In this document: positions 7,839-17,295 of the stretch, piece by piece
Numbering within the stretch: the first letter of the stretch is position 1
Layout: every line of letters begins with the position of its first letter
Assembly: GCA_023511455.1 (NCBI GenBank)
Contig: JAIMBJ010000028.1
Coordinates: 1 to 47,798, forward strand
DNA: 47,798 bases
Origin: Bacillota bacterium
GTDB taxonomy: Bacteria > Armatimonadota > HRBIN16
Direction: 5' to 3'
The notes under the pieces: model-generated
What the model saw: the letters and a program-made list of their open reading frames with translations, nothing else
What the model was told of the DNA's origin: nothing
Databases searched by the model: none
Program-made: the position numbers and the translations under genes

Positions 7839-8903
7839 ATGAACAGAATCTGGCTGAATGGCATCGTAACCGTCTCGGTATCTCTATCGGTGGTCGCTGG
7901 TGCCTGGGCGCAGGCAAAGTCCACCGCACAGAAGCCTGCAGCTGCGCCCAAGCCTGCACAGAAACCGGCTGCGACCAAAAGCGCCGCATCTGGAGCCCAG
8001 ACTGTGGTCGGACGGGTGGGCAATTCGGTCATCACGCGCGACGATCTGCTGAAAACGCTGGAAGCCTGGTACGGTCCACAGGCGGTGGAGGAACTGATTT
8101 CGCTCAAAGTGGTGGAGCAAGAAGCGAAGAAGTACGGGGTAACCGTCACCCCGGCGGAGATCGGGCAGCGCTACAATGAGGCGATTGATGGGATGCGCGC
8201 CCGTGTGCCACCCGGCGCGGATGTGACTGTGGAGCTGGCGAAGCAGGGCTGGACGAAGGCGCACATGGAAGCGGTGCTGCGGCGTGCGCTGTTGCTGGAG
8301 AAGCTGGTCGCTCGCACCGTGCGGGATACGGACTTCATCCAGGCGCGGCATATCCTGATTCAGCCCCAAATGCCCACCATCACGCCCGACCAGAACGTGA
8401 GCGCGGAGGAGCGTCAGAAGATGTTTGCCGAGGCGCGCGCCAAAGCAGAGGACGAAGCCAAAGCGAAGGCAGAGAAAATATACGACGAGATCAAGGGAGG
8501 TAAGGACTTCGCCGAGGCGGCGAAGGAGTACTCGGACGACCGCTCGAACAAGGATAAAGGCGGCGATTTGGGAGCCTTTGCGCGGGGCATGATGGTGCCT
8601 GAGTTCGAGCAGGCGGCGTTTGCGCTGAAGCCGGGTGAAATCAGCCAGCCCGTGAAAACGCCCTACGGCTGGCACATCATCAAGGTAGAGAAGCTGGGCA
8701 AAGACATTCCGGCGGTGGAGAAAGCGCGGTTGACGCAGATTATCGTGCGGCAGCGCATGGCGCAGTACTATCAGGACCTGTTGAAGCGGGCGAACGGGCA
8801 AAACCTGCTGTTACCGAAGCCATCGGCATCCGGACAGCAGCCTGCGCCGTCTACTCAGACCGGACCGGGTGCTATACCTGTACCCCCGCCGCCGAGCAGA
8901 TAA
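7839..8903 (+). CDS. Exported parvulin-type peptidyl-prolyl isomerase (SurA/PrsA-like)
   Basis: This 354-aa protein begins with a signal peptide (MNRIWLNGIVTVSVSLSVVAGAWAQ) and then an Ala/Pro/Lys-rich linker to about residue 50. A SurA-N-like helical region and a parvulin domain follow, the latter seen as QARHILIQPQ, GGDLGAFARGMMVPEFEQAAF and TPYGWHIIKVE (about 170-290). The tail is Pro-rich. Such proteins fold exported or outer-membrane proteins in the periplasm. The start has a GAGGAG ribosome site. A charged helix (about 190-220) is inserted within the parvulin domain; this is a common variation. Confidence 0.88.
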   Translation: MNRIWLNGIVTVSVSLSVVAGAWAQAKSTAQKPAAAPKPAQKPAATKSAASGAQTVVGRVGNSVITRDDLLKTLEAWYGPQAVEELISLKVVEQEAKKYGVTVTPAEIGQRYNEAIDGMRARVPPGADVTVELAKQGWTKAHMEAVLRRALLLEKLVARTVRDTDFIQARHILIQPQMPTITPDQNVSAEERQKMFAEARAKAEDEAKAKAEKIYDEIKGGKDFAEAAKEYSDDRSNKDKGGDLGAFARGMMVPEFEQAAFALKPGEISQPVKTPYGWHIIKVEKLGKDIPAVEKARLTQIIVRQRMAQYYQDLLKRANGQNLLLPKPSASGQQPAPSTQTGPGAIPVPPPPSR

Positions 8904-8924
8904 AACGGATGTCGCCACCGGAGG

Positions 8925-8965
8925 ACGTGCTTCGTCGGGATGACGGAGCGCATTCCTCCGGTGAG
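8925..8965 (+). other. Nested inverted repeat in 128-bp intergenic region
   Basis: The gap between the isomerase and the next oxidoreductase holds CACCGGAGG paired at a distance with CCTCCGGTG. Inside is a second stem formed by GCTTCGTC and GACGGAGC-like arms. There is no T-run, so it is not a standard terminator. It may be an mRNA structure upstream of the oxidoreductase. Coordinates are approximate. Confidence 0.35.
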
Positions 8966-9031
8966 GGCAATAGCGTTCCACAAACAACCGTATCGGCTCA
9001 TTAAATCTACCTGGTGTGAGGAGGAGCAACC

Positions 9032-10198
9032 ATGAGCAAGCGCAAGCTGAACGTGGCGCTAATCGGCTACCAGTTTATGGGGAAGGCGCACAGTAACGCC
9101 TATCGGCAGGTTGCCCGCTTTTTCGATGACCTGGAAGTGGAACCGGTGATGAAGGTTATCTGCGGGCGTAACGAGGAGAACGTGCGCAAAGCCGCGCAGA
9201 AGTACGGCTGGGAGGAGTACGACACCTCGTGGGAGCGCGTGGTAGAGCGCAAGGACATCGATCTGGTGGATGTGTCGGTACCCGGCAACATGCACGCCCC
9301 GATTGCCATCGCGGCGGCAAACGCGGGCAAGATGGTGCTATGCGAAAAGCCGCTGGCGAACACGCTGGCGGAAGCGCGGCAGATGTATGAGGCGGTGCAG
9401 AAGAACAAGGTGCCCAATGCCCTGTGTCACAATTATCGCTTCGCACCCGCCGTGCAACTCGCCAAGCAGTTGATTGACGAAGGGCGCATCGGCAAGATTT
9501 ATCACTTCCGCGGTACCTACTTGCAGGACTGGATTGTAGACCCCAACTTCCCGCTGGTGTGGCGACTGCAGAAGGAGGTTGCCGGGTCAGGAGCGCATGG
9601 CGACCTGAACGCACACCTGATTGACATGGCGCGTTTCCTGGTCGGAGAAATCGCCGAAGTATCGGGTATGATGGAGACCTTCATCAAACAGCGGCCGAAG
9701 CTGGCGGCGTCCGATGACCGTTTGGGCGGAGTTGCCAGCAGCGAAATGGGCGAAGTAACTGTGGATGACGCCGCGCTGTTCCTCGTACGCTTCGAAAACG
9801 GCGCCATCGGCAGCATCGAAGCCACCCGCTTCGCGCTGGGACGCAAGAACTACAACCGCTTCGAGATTAACGGAAGCAAGGGTAGCCTCGTTTTCAACAT
9901 GGAACGCATGAACGAACTCGAGGTTTACCTGCAGGACGACCCACCACACATTCGGGGATTCCGTGTGGTGCAGGCAAGCGACAGTGTACACCCCTTCATG
10001 AGCGCGTGGTGGCCCGTCGGGCACATCATCGGCTACGAACACACTTTCATTAACCTCGTCTATTCTATGCTGAAGGCGTTTGACAAGGGCGAGGAGTTCA
10101 AGCCCAACTTCGAGGACGGCGTGCGCAATCAGGCGGTGCTCGAAGCGGTAGATGTCTCCAGCCAGCAGAGACGCTGGGTAAGCATCTCCGAACTGTAG
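9032..10198 (+). CDS. Gfo/Idh/MocA family oxidoreductase
   Basis: This 388-aa protein has the Rossmann start [19 protein letters not shown] and the catalytic-lysine signature [19 protein letters not shown] around residue 107. The C-terminal domain contains [18 protein letters not shown] and an [18 protein letters not shown] stretch with the usual His/Asp substrate residues. Close relatives act on sugar or inositol rings using NAD(P). The ribosome site is GAGGAGG about 7 bp before the ATG. It resembles the 4266 protein in layout but diverges enough to suggest a different substrate. It ends just before a strong hairpin. Confidence 0.9.
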   Translation: MSKRKLNVALIGYQFMGKAHSNAYRQVARFFDDLEVEPVMKVICGRNEENVRKAAQKYGWEEYDTSWERVVERKDIDLVDVSVPGNMHAPIAIAAANAGKMVLCEKPLANTLAEARQMYEAVQKNKVPNALCHNYRFAPAVQLAKQLIDEGRIGKIYHFRGTYLQDWIVDPNFPLVWRLQKEVAGSGAHGDLNAHLIDMARFLVGEIAEVSGMMETFIKQRPKLAASDDRLGGVASSEMGEVTVDDAALFLVRFENGAIGSIEATRFALGRKNYNRFEINGSKGSLVFNMERMNELEVYLQDDPPHIRGFRVVQASDSVHPFMSAWWPVGHIIGYEHTFINLVYSMLKAFDKGEEFKPNFEDGVRNQAVLEAVDVSSQQRRWVSISEL

Positions 10199-10207
10199 AC
10201 ATGGTAT

Positions 10208-10240
10208 GGGGCTCGCGGTTCCTGCAATGCCGCGAGCCCC
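10208..10240 (+). terminator. Hairpin terminator
   Basis: GGGGCTCGCGG (10208-10218) pairs perfectly with CCGCGAGCCCC (10230-10240) across an 11-base loop, 10 bp after the oxidoreductase stop. The downstream T content is modest, so termination may be partial. Confidence 0.6.
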
Positions 10241-10355
10241 TGGATGCTCCTCGTAAACAGAGTGGAGTTTGGCCTTCCAGAAGGATAAAGAGGCAGGACT
10301 CCCTTTCTCCTTCGCCGAAACAAAAGGCAACATCACCATAAAGGGGGTGGTTCCC

Positions 10356-11087
10356 ATGGCGACCGTGGTGGTCAGCGTGGACTGCGCGGCAGCGAACCAG
10401 GGGCGATGTTACACGCCCGAGCTGGTGCGCGTTGCCGAAGAGTTCCACGTGCCCATGACCTGGCTGATTACCGTTTCGGCAAACGACCCAATGAGTAACG
10501 CCATGCTCTACCACGCGGAGTACCTGCATCGTATCCCCTCCTGGCACGAAATCGGTTTGCGCGTGCACTTTCAAAGTAACGGCACCCCGATTACCGACGG
10601 GCGTGAGCGTGGTATGTTGATTCAGGAGGGTAAGGACCTGCTCAAACAGTGCCACGTCAAACCAACGGCTTTCCGCGCAGCAGACCACATGCTGCAGGTT
10701 TCGGATTTGCGCTATTTGGAAGATATCGGCATAGTGGTGGACGGTACGGTGGCTCCGGGTGTTGTGTTCGAGGGCAGAGTAGACTGGAGCGATGCTCCCA
10801 CTCAGCCCTACCGTCCTGCCTACGACGATCTCAAAGCGCGTGGTGACGCCAAATTGCTGCTGGTGCCAGTGGCTACTTATGGGGGGCAGCTTGCCAGTCT
10901 GGATATGGAATGGGATGCGCTGGAGAGCATTCTGGATTACCACCTGCGGAACAGTGAGGTCATCAGCATCACCGCGCGCGACTGGGCAAACGGGGTGGCG
11001 AACTGGCGACGGTGCGCCCAGTACCTGCGTGAACGGGGTTGCCGCTTCGTCACGCTGTCGCAGCTGGCTTCGGAATGGAGCAGGTAA
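10356..11087 (+). CDS. Polysaccharide-deacetylase-like protein
   Basis: This protein of about 243 aa begins MATVVVSVDCAAANQG. An Asp at the end of the first strand, then HEIGLRVHF (two histidines, about residues 67-74) and an FRAADH segment, resemble the metal-binding residues of NodB-type carbohydrate esterases. The spacing differs from classical CE4 H-x3-H motifs, so the enzyme may act on an unusual substrate or be a divergent amidohydrolase. The ATG at 10356 is chosen because AGGGGGTGG lies 5 bp upstream; the open frame extends further but without a ribosome site. It faces the acylphosphatase gene. Confidence 0.6.
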   Translation: MATVVVSVDCAAANQGRCYTPELVRVAEEFHVPMTWLITVSANDPMSNAMLYHAEYLHRIPSWHEIGLRVHFQSNGTPITDGRERGMLIQEGKDLLKQCHVKPTAFRAADHMLQVSDLRYLEDIGIVVDGTVAPGVVFEGRVDWSDAPTQPYRPAYDDLKARGDAKLLLVPVATYGGQLASLDMEWDALESILDYHLRNSEVISITARDWANGVANWRRCAQYLRERGCRFVTLSQLASEWSR

Positions 11088-11103
11088 AAGGGAGGTTGGG
11101 GGG

Positions 11104-11379
11104 CTACCACGCAATGTGGAAACCGTTTTCGACTCCTGTGGCATCCCCCCACTGAACTGATACATCGGTGACTCGCGCTGCAGGAGGACCCTGTTGGAGG
11201 AGGGAGAGCAGCTGGTTCAGTGTTTTCTCGTCGCCTTCCGCGACAACTTCTACCTGACCGGAGGGCAGGTTGCGCACTGTTCCGCTCACTCCCAGCGCGC
11301 GAGCGTATCGCAACACGAAGGCGCGATAGCCGACGTTCTGCACTCGCCCTGAAACCAGTACAACCATCTTTTTGCGCAT
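11104..11379 (-). CDS. acyP: Acylphosphatase
   Basis: This 91-aa protein matches the acylphosphatase family in length. Both catalytic residues are visible: Arg19 in VSGRVQNVGYRAF and Asn37 in GTVRNLPSGQVEVVAEG. It hydrolyses carboxyl-phosphate bonds such as those in acetyl phosphate or 1,3-bisphosphoglycerate. Its start lies 5 bp downstream of the HDOD gene stop on the same strand, so the two are likely co-transcribed. Confidence 0.93.
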   Translation of the reverse strand: MRKKMVVLVSGRVQNVGYRAFVLRYARALGVSGTVRNLPSGQVEVVAEGDEKTLNQLLSLLQQGPPAARVTDVSVQWGDATGVENGFHIAW

Positions 11380-11384
11380 GGCGG

Positions 11385-12266
11385 TTAAGTTACCCCGAAG
11401 GCTGCTTGCGCCTCGATAACCTCCTTTGCCACAGCGAGGCGTATCGGTTCATATTGTTCTTCGGGGATAGCCAGAAACTCCTTCACGGTGGCGTTCATCT
11501 CGTGCTGGATACCAGGTATCAACACACCTATCTCTGCCTGATTGACCAGACAGTTCGCGGCGTGTACGAGAGCAGCAACCTCAAACAGGTCCTGTTCCGC
11601 TTGCAGGGGAGCGTGGTGCAGGGCGATGCCAGCGCGGACAGTGGCAGGCAGGTTCCACTTTTCGGCGGCAAAATCACCCAGCTCGGCATGAGTGGTACCC
11701 AGCACCCGCGTTTCCAGCGCCAGCACATCCTCTTCTGTGCCAAGGGTTATCTCGGCACTGCGCGAGATGAAAACGTCCATATCTTCTGGCAGGAACTGAT
11801 CGGCAATCAGCTTGCCGATGTCGTGGAGCGGTCCGGCGAGAAACACCTCCTCGTCCCATTTAGAGCGCTTGAGGCGAGCCAGCACCCTGCCCGCGATAGC
11901 GGTAGCCAGTGAATGCCTCCAGTACTCCTGCCGGTTGAAACGCGAATTGCGCTGACGCGCGTGCACCATGGCGTGGAAGGTCAGTGACATCACGATGGTG
12001 CGAATGGTGTTCAATCCGAGCACCGCGATAGCCCGACTGATGCTGGATATTCTCCCATTCCCACCGTAGTAGGCAGAGTTCGCCATGCGCAGTACTTTGG
12101 CGGCGAGGGCGGCATCCTGAGTGATGACCCGTTCGAAGTCACGAGTGGATGCCCTGGGGTCGTCTATCAGCCGCATGACCTGCACGGTAACATGCGGCAG
12201 GGGTGGAAGACCCACCGCGCGCGATATTCGTATGCCTAAAGCCTCCTTTGCGTTCACATTCTCCAT
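11385..12266 (-). CDS. HDOD domain protein
   Basis: This 293-aa protein carries the HDOD fold: LPPLPHVTVQVMRLIDDP at the start, ITQDAALAAKVLRMANSAYYG around 49-69, the AIAVLGLNTIRTIV helix and an HD-like LHDIGK at 147-152. HDOD proteins are scaffold or signalling proteins, often tied to cyclic-di-GMP, chemotaxis or stress. Unlike many HDOD proteins, this one retains a His-Asp pair, but catalysis is unproven. No strong ribosome site precedes the ATG. Downstream acylphosphatase suggests a shared transcript. It is divergent from the MFS gene. Confidence 0.88.
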   Translation of the reverse strand: MENVNAKEALGIRISRAVGLPPLPHVTVQVMRLIDDPRASTRDFERVITQDAALAAKVLRMANSAYYGGNGRISSISRAIAVLGLNTIRTIVMSLTFHAMVHARQRNSRFNRQEYWRHSLATAIAGRVLARLKRSKWDEEVFLAGPLHDIGKLIADQFLPEDMDVFISRSAEITLGTEEDVLALETRVLGTTHAELGDFAAEKWNLPATVRAGIALHHAPLQAEQDLFEVAALVHAANCLVNQAEIGVLIPGIQHEMNATVKEFLAIPEEQYEPIRLAVAKEVIEAQAAFGVT

Positions 12267-12405
12267 TATCGGAAGCGAAGGCGCAGGTGTGCAGAGCGAA
12301 CAGAGGGTCTTCCGGATAGAATCGCAGCCTCCTGTCTCTCAGTCTGTAGGATATTTCCATTGCGTCGCGAAATCCTTATCCAGATTCCTTGTGAGAGGTG
12401 AGGAG

Positions 12406-13713
12406 ATGCAGCCTTCTGAAGAGGTTACTGCTAAACGCTGGTATCAGGGGTTAACAGGTTATCACTGGCTGGTATTATTTGTAGCGTCGTGCGGCTGGCT
12501 GTTCGATACGATGGACCAGTGGCTGTATGTGTTGTCACGTCAGCCGGCTCTGCGTGAGCTGTTAGCCCGCGAGGGTATTGCGCCTACTGACGCCAACGTG
12601 GGTTACTATTCAGGGATTGTGCAGGCGATTTTCATCGCCGGATGGGCGACCGGCGGCTTTTTGTTCGGTATTATTGGTGACCGTCTCGGACGCACCCGCA
12701 CGATGGCGATAACGGTGCTGATGTATGCGGGTTTCACGGGCTTAAGCGGTCTCTCTCAGACATGGGAGCAGTTCGCCGTGCTTCGTTTCTTGACGGGGCT
12801 GGGTGTAGGCGGTGAATTCGCCGCGGGGGCGTCTCTGGTGGCAGAGGTGTTTCCATCGCACGCGCGGGCGACGGCTCTGGGCATCATGCAGGCGTCATCC
12901 GCGCTGGGCAACATGCTTGCGGGCGTCATTAACCTGACCGTTGCTCCCACCTGGGGATGGAGATGGGTGTTTGCAGTGGGGGTAACCCCGGCCCTGCTGG
13001 TGTTTGTCATTCGTCTATTTGTCAGGGAGCCGGAACGCTGGGAGGAAGCGAAAGAGCGTGCCCGTATGGAGAAGAAGCAGTTGGGCGCACTGAGCGAAAT
13101 GTGGCACACGCCCCTTTTGCGGCGCAATCTGCTGGTCGGCATCGGGCTGGGGGCAGTTGGAATCGTCGGGTTCTGGGGTATCAGCACCTGGTCGCCCGAC
13201 CTGTTGCGCAATCTGTTGAACCCCAACAACCTTCCAGAGCTCAAGCCGTATACAGACCGAATGGTGAGCTATGGTGCGATGGCGCAGAACGCTGGCGCGT
13301 TTTTTGGCAGCCTGTTTGCGGCGTGGCTGGCGCAGCGCGTGGGAAGGCGTTTTGCAATAGGAACAGCGCTCCTGTTGTGTTTGGTCATTGCACCCGCTAC
13401 GTTTCACCTCACCCATTCATTCCTGACCGCGATGATTTTCTTCCCGCTGCTGGGGTTCAGTATGCTGGCGTTGCTGGGGTGCTACGCGGTCTACTTCCCG
13501 GAGATTTTCCCCACACGCTTGCGGGCAACGGGCACGGGCTTTTCGTATAATGTCGCACGCTACATCGCGGCAATAGCGCCGTGGACTTTCGGCACGTTGC
13601 GTGCGCACTACGGTATTGAGCAGGCGGCTACTATTATCTCAGCGGTCTTCCTGCTGGGCTATGTGGTATTGCGCTGGGCGCCAGAGACGAAGGGCAAACC
13701 GCTGCCCGAGTAG
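12406..13713 (+). CDS. MFS transporter (sugar/aromatic-acid porter type)
   Basis: This 435-aa protein has about 12 hydrophobic segments. MFS signatures are visible: GDRLGRTRT after TM2 (the G-x3-D-x-x-G-R motif), an A-matching VGRRFAIG after TM8 and PETKGKPLPE at the C-terminus, as in sugar-porter-like carriers. The ATG at 12406 follows GAGAGGTGAGGAG; the open frame upstream overlaps the divergent HDOD gene and is not coding. Its stop is 3 bp from the stop of the convergent polysaccharide lyase gene. It probably imports sugars, oligosaccharides or organic acids with protons. Confidence 0.9.
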   Translation: MQPSEEVTAKRWYQGLTGYHWLVLFVASCGWLFDTMDQWLYVLSRQPALRELLAREGIAPTDANVGYYSGIVQAIFIAGWATGGFLFGIIGDRLGRTRTMAITVLMYAGFTGLSGLSQTWEQFAVLRFLTGLGVGGEFAAGASLVAEVFPSHARATALGIMQASSALGNMLAGVINLTVAPTWGWRWVFAVGVTPALLVFVIRLFVREPERWEEAKERARMEKKQLGALSEMWHTPLLRRNLLVGIGLGAVGIVGFWGISTWSPDLLRNLLNPNNLPELKPYTDRMVSYGAMAQNAGAFFGSLFAAWLAQRVGRRFAIGTALLLCLVIAPATFHLTHSFLTAMIFFPLLGFSMLALLGCYAVYFPEIFPTRLRATGTGFSYNVARYIAAIAPWTFGTLRAHYGIEQAATIISAVFLLGYVVLRWAPETKGKPLPE

Positions 13714-13715
13714 GG

Positions 13716-16040
13716 CTATGGTTTTCCCAGCAGCCACTGTCTGCTGCCGCGTTGCGCCTGGGCGAAGTGCCGAAATCGCCAGCCGCCGATGGATGCCTCT
13801 GGAACACCGGCGCGACGGATAGCAACCGTCAGGGGCGTGCCGTCCGCTGCGACTGTGCGGATGAGCAGAGCGGTGTCGTTCTCTTCTACCTCCATCTCTG
13901 CCGGTGGACGGCGCGTCTTCCGGTATGGTCGCACCACGGTGAGCGTGAACACCTCGCTGTGTGGGCGGACGGTGCTGGCTTCCACGTGCCACTGGTTGGG
14001 AAAACCGCCGCGACCGACGGAGCGAAGGTATTCAGCATCTGGGGGAGGGGTGTATCCGTCCCACTGGCGCATCCGCAGCGGCGATGGGGCAATGTAATGG
14101 ATGTATGCTCCTGCCTGCTCACGCTCGATCCTCAGGCGTTGCTGGCGTGGTTCCACCTCGAAAGGCGCGAGCGCGTGGAGCATCCATGCAAAGCGGCGCG
14201 GTTGGTCCGCAACCGCTTCGTCCACGAAAACGACCAGGTCGGGCTTCACGAAGACCACATGGCGGACGTAGTGACGCAGTTTGTCCGCGTAGGCTCTGGT
14301 TGCTTCACCCGCAATATAGTCCGCGCCCGACTGCAAGTCATCAGCGATAATCCTGCCAAAGGGGTCTGGCGAGTGGGATACCTGTCCTTCGCCATCCACC
14401 AGCATGGCGTTTTGGGCAACCGTGCTCCAGCACCACTGCGTGTGGAACGGGCTACCGTGTAAGTCGCGGTATACACAGTTGGTCAGCAGGCATTCGCCAT
14501 ACGCATTGAGTGTGAAAGAATTGTGCGGGTCGTGTCCGTGGCTTTGCCTGCCAAAGGGGCTGCTCTTAAACCGTATCTGTACGTTGTCGCGGGAGTCCAT
14601 CAGATTGCTATTGAGTACGGCTACCCCGATGCCGCGGAACACTCTGGATGGCGGCAGGTCGCGCGGCGGTTTAGGAGCCACGCTGGGCAGAGTATTCCAC
14701 AACAGGTTCAACACCGGTTCGCTGGATTGCAGCTGGATGTTCCACTGTTGTGTCCACCATTTCCAGTAAGGATTACCCATTTTGTGGGCAAAGTAGGCAG
14801 CGAAGCTCCAGCCCGATGAAGGGTGACCGTGCGACAGGTCACCGAATCCCATGTCGGGCGAGCCGGGCGGGGCAGTATACAGGGCATAGTCGCCAGCGCG
14901 GTTGAAGAAGGGTTTGCGGAAGGAGTCGATGCCCAGCGCTTTCTCTGCTACCTCCGTCCACCAGACAATCTTGGACATGTATCCCGCCCAGTAAGACAGT
15001 CCCTCGTGCCAGCCGCCGTCATCGTCGCTCCATACCGGGTAAGCGGCGAAGAACTTGTGCACAGCATAGTCCAGCCACATCTCCGCTTCGGGGACCTCTC
15101 CGAGCAGGGCGATGGCGCATTCCGCCAGCTTGTGCCAGGTGCGGTTGCCATGGCTATCATAAGGGCGAGACAGGTGTCCGTTGCCTTCCTGTACCTCCCA
15201 GCTGCGCCAGGCGTCGGTGGCACGGCGCAGCATGACGGCTCGCACCCGTTCGCGTTCCTGCTCGGTGAGGGCGTAGTATGCCCAGTCGTAAGCGCGTGGC
15301 AGGCGATGCAGCATCGGCTTTGCCGCCTCACAGTTGATGGCAAAGTTGTTAGGTCCGTCGGGATCCCATGCGGCAAGGTGCATCACCCATCGACGGGCAG
15401 GCTCGGCATAACGGTTATCTTCTGTAAGCAGGTACAGAAACGCCAGCAGCTCTGCCTCCATACACGCTTTCACCGTTTGCTCGCGGTTTGACCACCAGTA
15501 CTGGCGCGTTTGAGGGTCGCGTGCGCTGGCTTTAACGGCAGGCTCCGGCGTGGGACCCTCCCTGAGTAGTCGTTCCGCCTGCGTCTGCAGGTTTTGCAGG
15601 AACCGCCTGCCTTCGCGCTGAGACCATTCCCGCAGGGCAGGGAGGTCCGCCGCCCGCACGAAGAGCCGGGGATGGGCGCTGCCGATGCGCTCTTTCATCT
15701 GCGCAAGCGTGGGTTGCGGAAAGAGCACAGCCCGGGAGCTCACCGTAAACTCCCGTATCTGGCTCCACGAGGAGACCTCACCGTTGCGGGTGCGTATCCG
15801 ATAGCGCCAGTAGTACTTGCCGGGCTTCAGAGGCTCATGATGGGTGTATACGCACCAGCGGTGCTTTTCCACAGTCACAGCGTCGCTCACATCGCGCCGT
15901 GTCGCCCACTGCACGTCGTAGGATGCCGCCTCGCGGCGGTGTATCCATGTGAGCGAGGGCGGGTTCACCGCCACGGTGCTGCCGTTCTCTGGACGGTAGC
16001 CCCACTCGCCGGGCATGGGTTGTCTGTCCGGAGCTTGCAT
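13716..16040 (-). CDS. Heparinase II/III-like polysaccharide lyase (DUF4962-type)
   Basis: This 774-aa protein has an N-terminal fibronectin-like region (WTIHRRE-type, about 20-110), an alpha/alpha-toroid (about 120-450) with NRTWHKLAECAIALLGE and DDDGGWHEGLSYWAGYM, and a beta-sandwich with SHGHDPHNSFTLNAYGE around 500. This is the heparinase II/III architecture. Such lyases cleave uronic-acid polysaccharides by beta-elimination. No clear signal peptide is seen. The ATG at 16040 follows GGGAGGT. The adjacent co-directional enolase-superfamily gene, 14 bp upstream, supports a uronate/aldonate pathway. Confidence 0.85.
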   Translation of the reverse strand: MQAPDRQPMPGEWGYRPENGSTVAVNPPSLTWIHRREAASYDVQWATRRDVSDAVTVEKHRWCVYTHHEPLKPGKYYWRYRIRTRNGEVSSWSQIREFTVSSRAVLFPQPTLAQMKERIGSAHPRLFVRAADLPALREWSQREGRRFLQNLQTQAERLLREGPTPEPAVKASARDPQTRQYWWSNREQTVKACMEAELLAFLYLLTEDNRYAEPARRWVMHLAAWDPDGPNNFAINCEAAKPMLHRLPRAYDWAYYALTEQERERVRAVMLRRATDAWRSWEVQEGNGHLSRPYDSHGNRTWHKLAECAIALLGEVPEAEMWLDYAVHKFFAAYPVWSDDDGGWHEGLSYWAGYMSKIVWWTEVAEKALGIDSFRKPFFNRAGDYALYTAPPGSPDMGFGDLSHGHPSSGWSFAAYFAHKMGNPYWKWWTQQWNIQLQSSEPVLNLLWNTLPSVAPKPPRDLPPSRVFRGIGVAVLNSNLMDSRDNVQIRFKSSPFGRQSHGHDPHNSFTLNAYGECLLTNCVYRDLHGSPFHTQWCWSTVAQNAMLVDGEGQVSHSPDPFGRIIADDLQSGADYIAGEATRAYADKLRHYVRHVVFVKPDLVVFVDEAVADQPRRFAWMLHALAPFEVEPRQQRLRIEREQAGAYIHYIAPSPLRMRQWDGYTPPPDAEYLRSVGRGGFPNQWHVEASTVRPHSEVFTLTVVRPYRKTRRPPAEMEVEENDTALLIRTVAADGTPLTVAIRRAGVPEASIGGWRFRHFAQAQRGSRQWLLGKP

Positions 16041-16054
16041 CGAATACCTCCCTG

Positions 16055-17173
16055 TTACCACTCCGCGATGGAGCCGTCGTCGTGATGGAAGAAGCCGCTG
16101 CCCGGGTCGGGCTTGGGAGCGAGCGGGTGTTCGCGCAGGTAGTCTTCGTCTACCTCGACACCCAGTCCGGGTGCGGCGGGCACGTCGATGTAGCCTTCAC
16201 GCACGGTGAAGGGATTCTTCAGGTAGCCGTCGCCGAGGTGCACGAACTCCTGAATCACGAAGTTCGGTGAGCAGGCAGCGACCTGCAGACACGCGGCAAG
16301 GTTCATCGGTCCGTATGGGTTATGGGGCGCCAGCGCAACGTAGTATGCTTCCGCCATTGCGGCGATGTGGCGGGTTTCAAAGATGCCGCCGCAGATGCAC
16401 GGGTCCGGCTGTAATACCTGAGCGGCTCTCTTCTCCAGCACCTCACGGAAACCAAAGCGGGTAAACAACCGCTCACCGGTCGCGATGGGGATGACCGCTT
16501 TGCTCGCGACAGATGCCAGCGCGTCCACGTTTTCGGGCAGTACCGGCTCTTCGATAAAGAATGGGCGATAGGGGCGCAGCTCATACTCCAGCTGCGTGGC
16601 AATGGCTGGGGTGGCGCGACCGTGAAAGTCCAGCAGGATATCCACTTTGTTCCCTACCGCTTCGCGCGCGGCTGCCACCAGCTCCACCGCCGTTTCAATG
16701 GCCATGGGGCTTTCCAGCGGATGCAAGGCAGGCAAAGGACAGAACTTGACGGCGGTGTATCCTTCCTCCACGCGCTGGCGCGCTTGCTCGGCGATTTGGG
16801 TCGGCTCGTAACTGCCGATGTGCCGGTAGACGCGGATACGCTCGCGCACTTTACCCCCCAGCAACTGATATACCGGCACGCCCAGCCTTTTGCCCTGAAT
16901 ATCCCAGAGCGCCATCTCGACGCCGCTGATGGCTGCGTTCAGCACGGGGCCGCCCCGCCAGAAGGCATGACGATACATCCGCTGTACCAGATGGATGATA
17001 CGGGCGGGGTCTTCACCCAGTAACACGTGTTCGTAAGAGCGCACCGCCTCCGCAATCACGAATGCCTTGTCGCCAAGGCACTCGCCCCAACCGGCGATGT
17101 CCTCATCCGTGCTCACTTTGACGAACAGCCAGCGCGGCTCGACCGCAAAGGTTTCAATATTTGTGATACGCAC
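16055..17173 (-). CDS. Enolase-superfamily sugar-acid dehydratase (galactonate dehydratase-like)
   Basis: This protein of about 372 aa is a mandelate-racemase-subgroup enolase enzyme. Characteristic elements are WGECLGDKAF, the ILLDFHGR metal/acid motif, FIEEPVLPENVD, a GERLFTRFGFREVLE segment and APHNPYGP. The D-x-H-G-R motif and lack of a KxK are typical of D-galactonate and related acid-sugar dehydratases. GTG at 17173 is chosen as start because AGGGGAG lies upstream and the family begins at this Ile-Glu-Thr strand; upstream frame residues are not family-like. It precedes the lyase gene and probably shares its transcript. Confidence 0.85.
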   Translation of the reverse strand: MRITNIETFAVEPRWLFVKVSTDEDIAGWGECLGDKAFVIAEAVRSYEHVLLGEDPARIIHLVQRMYRHAFWRGGPVLNAAISGVEMALWDIQGKRLGVPVYQLLGGKVRERIRVYRHIGSYEPTQIAEQARQRVEEGYTAVKFCPLPALHPLESPMAIETAVELVAAAREAVGNKVDILLDFHGRATPAIATQLEYELRPYRPFFIEEPVLPENVDALASVASKAVIPIATGERLFTRFGFREVLEKRAAQVLQPDPCICGGIFETRHIAAMAEAYYVALAPHNPYGPMNLAACLQVAACSPNFVIQEFVHLGDGYLKNPFTVREGYIDVPAAPGLGVEVDEDYLREHPLAPKPDPGSGFFHHDDGSIAEW

Positions 17174-17231
17174 CTCAGTGACTCCCCTGGAAACATCGCT
17201 AATCTTTTCCACAGACTCGCGCGTTCTCCTC

Positions 17232-17260
17232 TTGCCTGCTCTGCGTCTTTTCGGTAGAAT
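17232..17260 (+). promoter_or_regulatory. Sigma70-type promoter for GH1 gene
   Basis: TTGCCT (17232-17237) and TAGAAT (17255-17260) are separated by 17 bp and end 35 bp before the GH1 ATG. It lies in the 122-bp divergent region with the dehydratase gene. Confidence 0.6.
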
Positions 17261-17295
17261 GTCATCTGAAAGGTTTAAGTTCAAGGAGGGTTGGT

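Noticed and set aside
8925-8965. Intrinsic terminator
   Set aside because: A long-loop stem exists but no T-run follows, so it is reported only as an inverted repeat.
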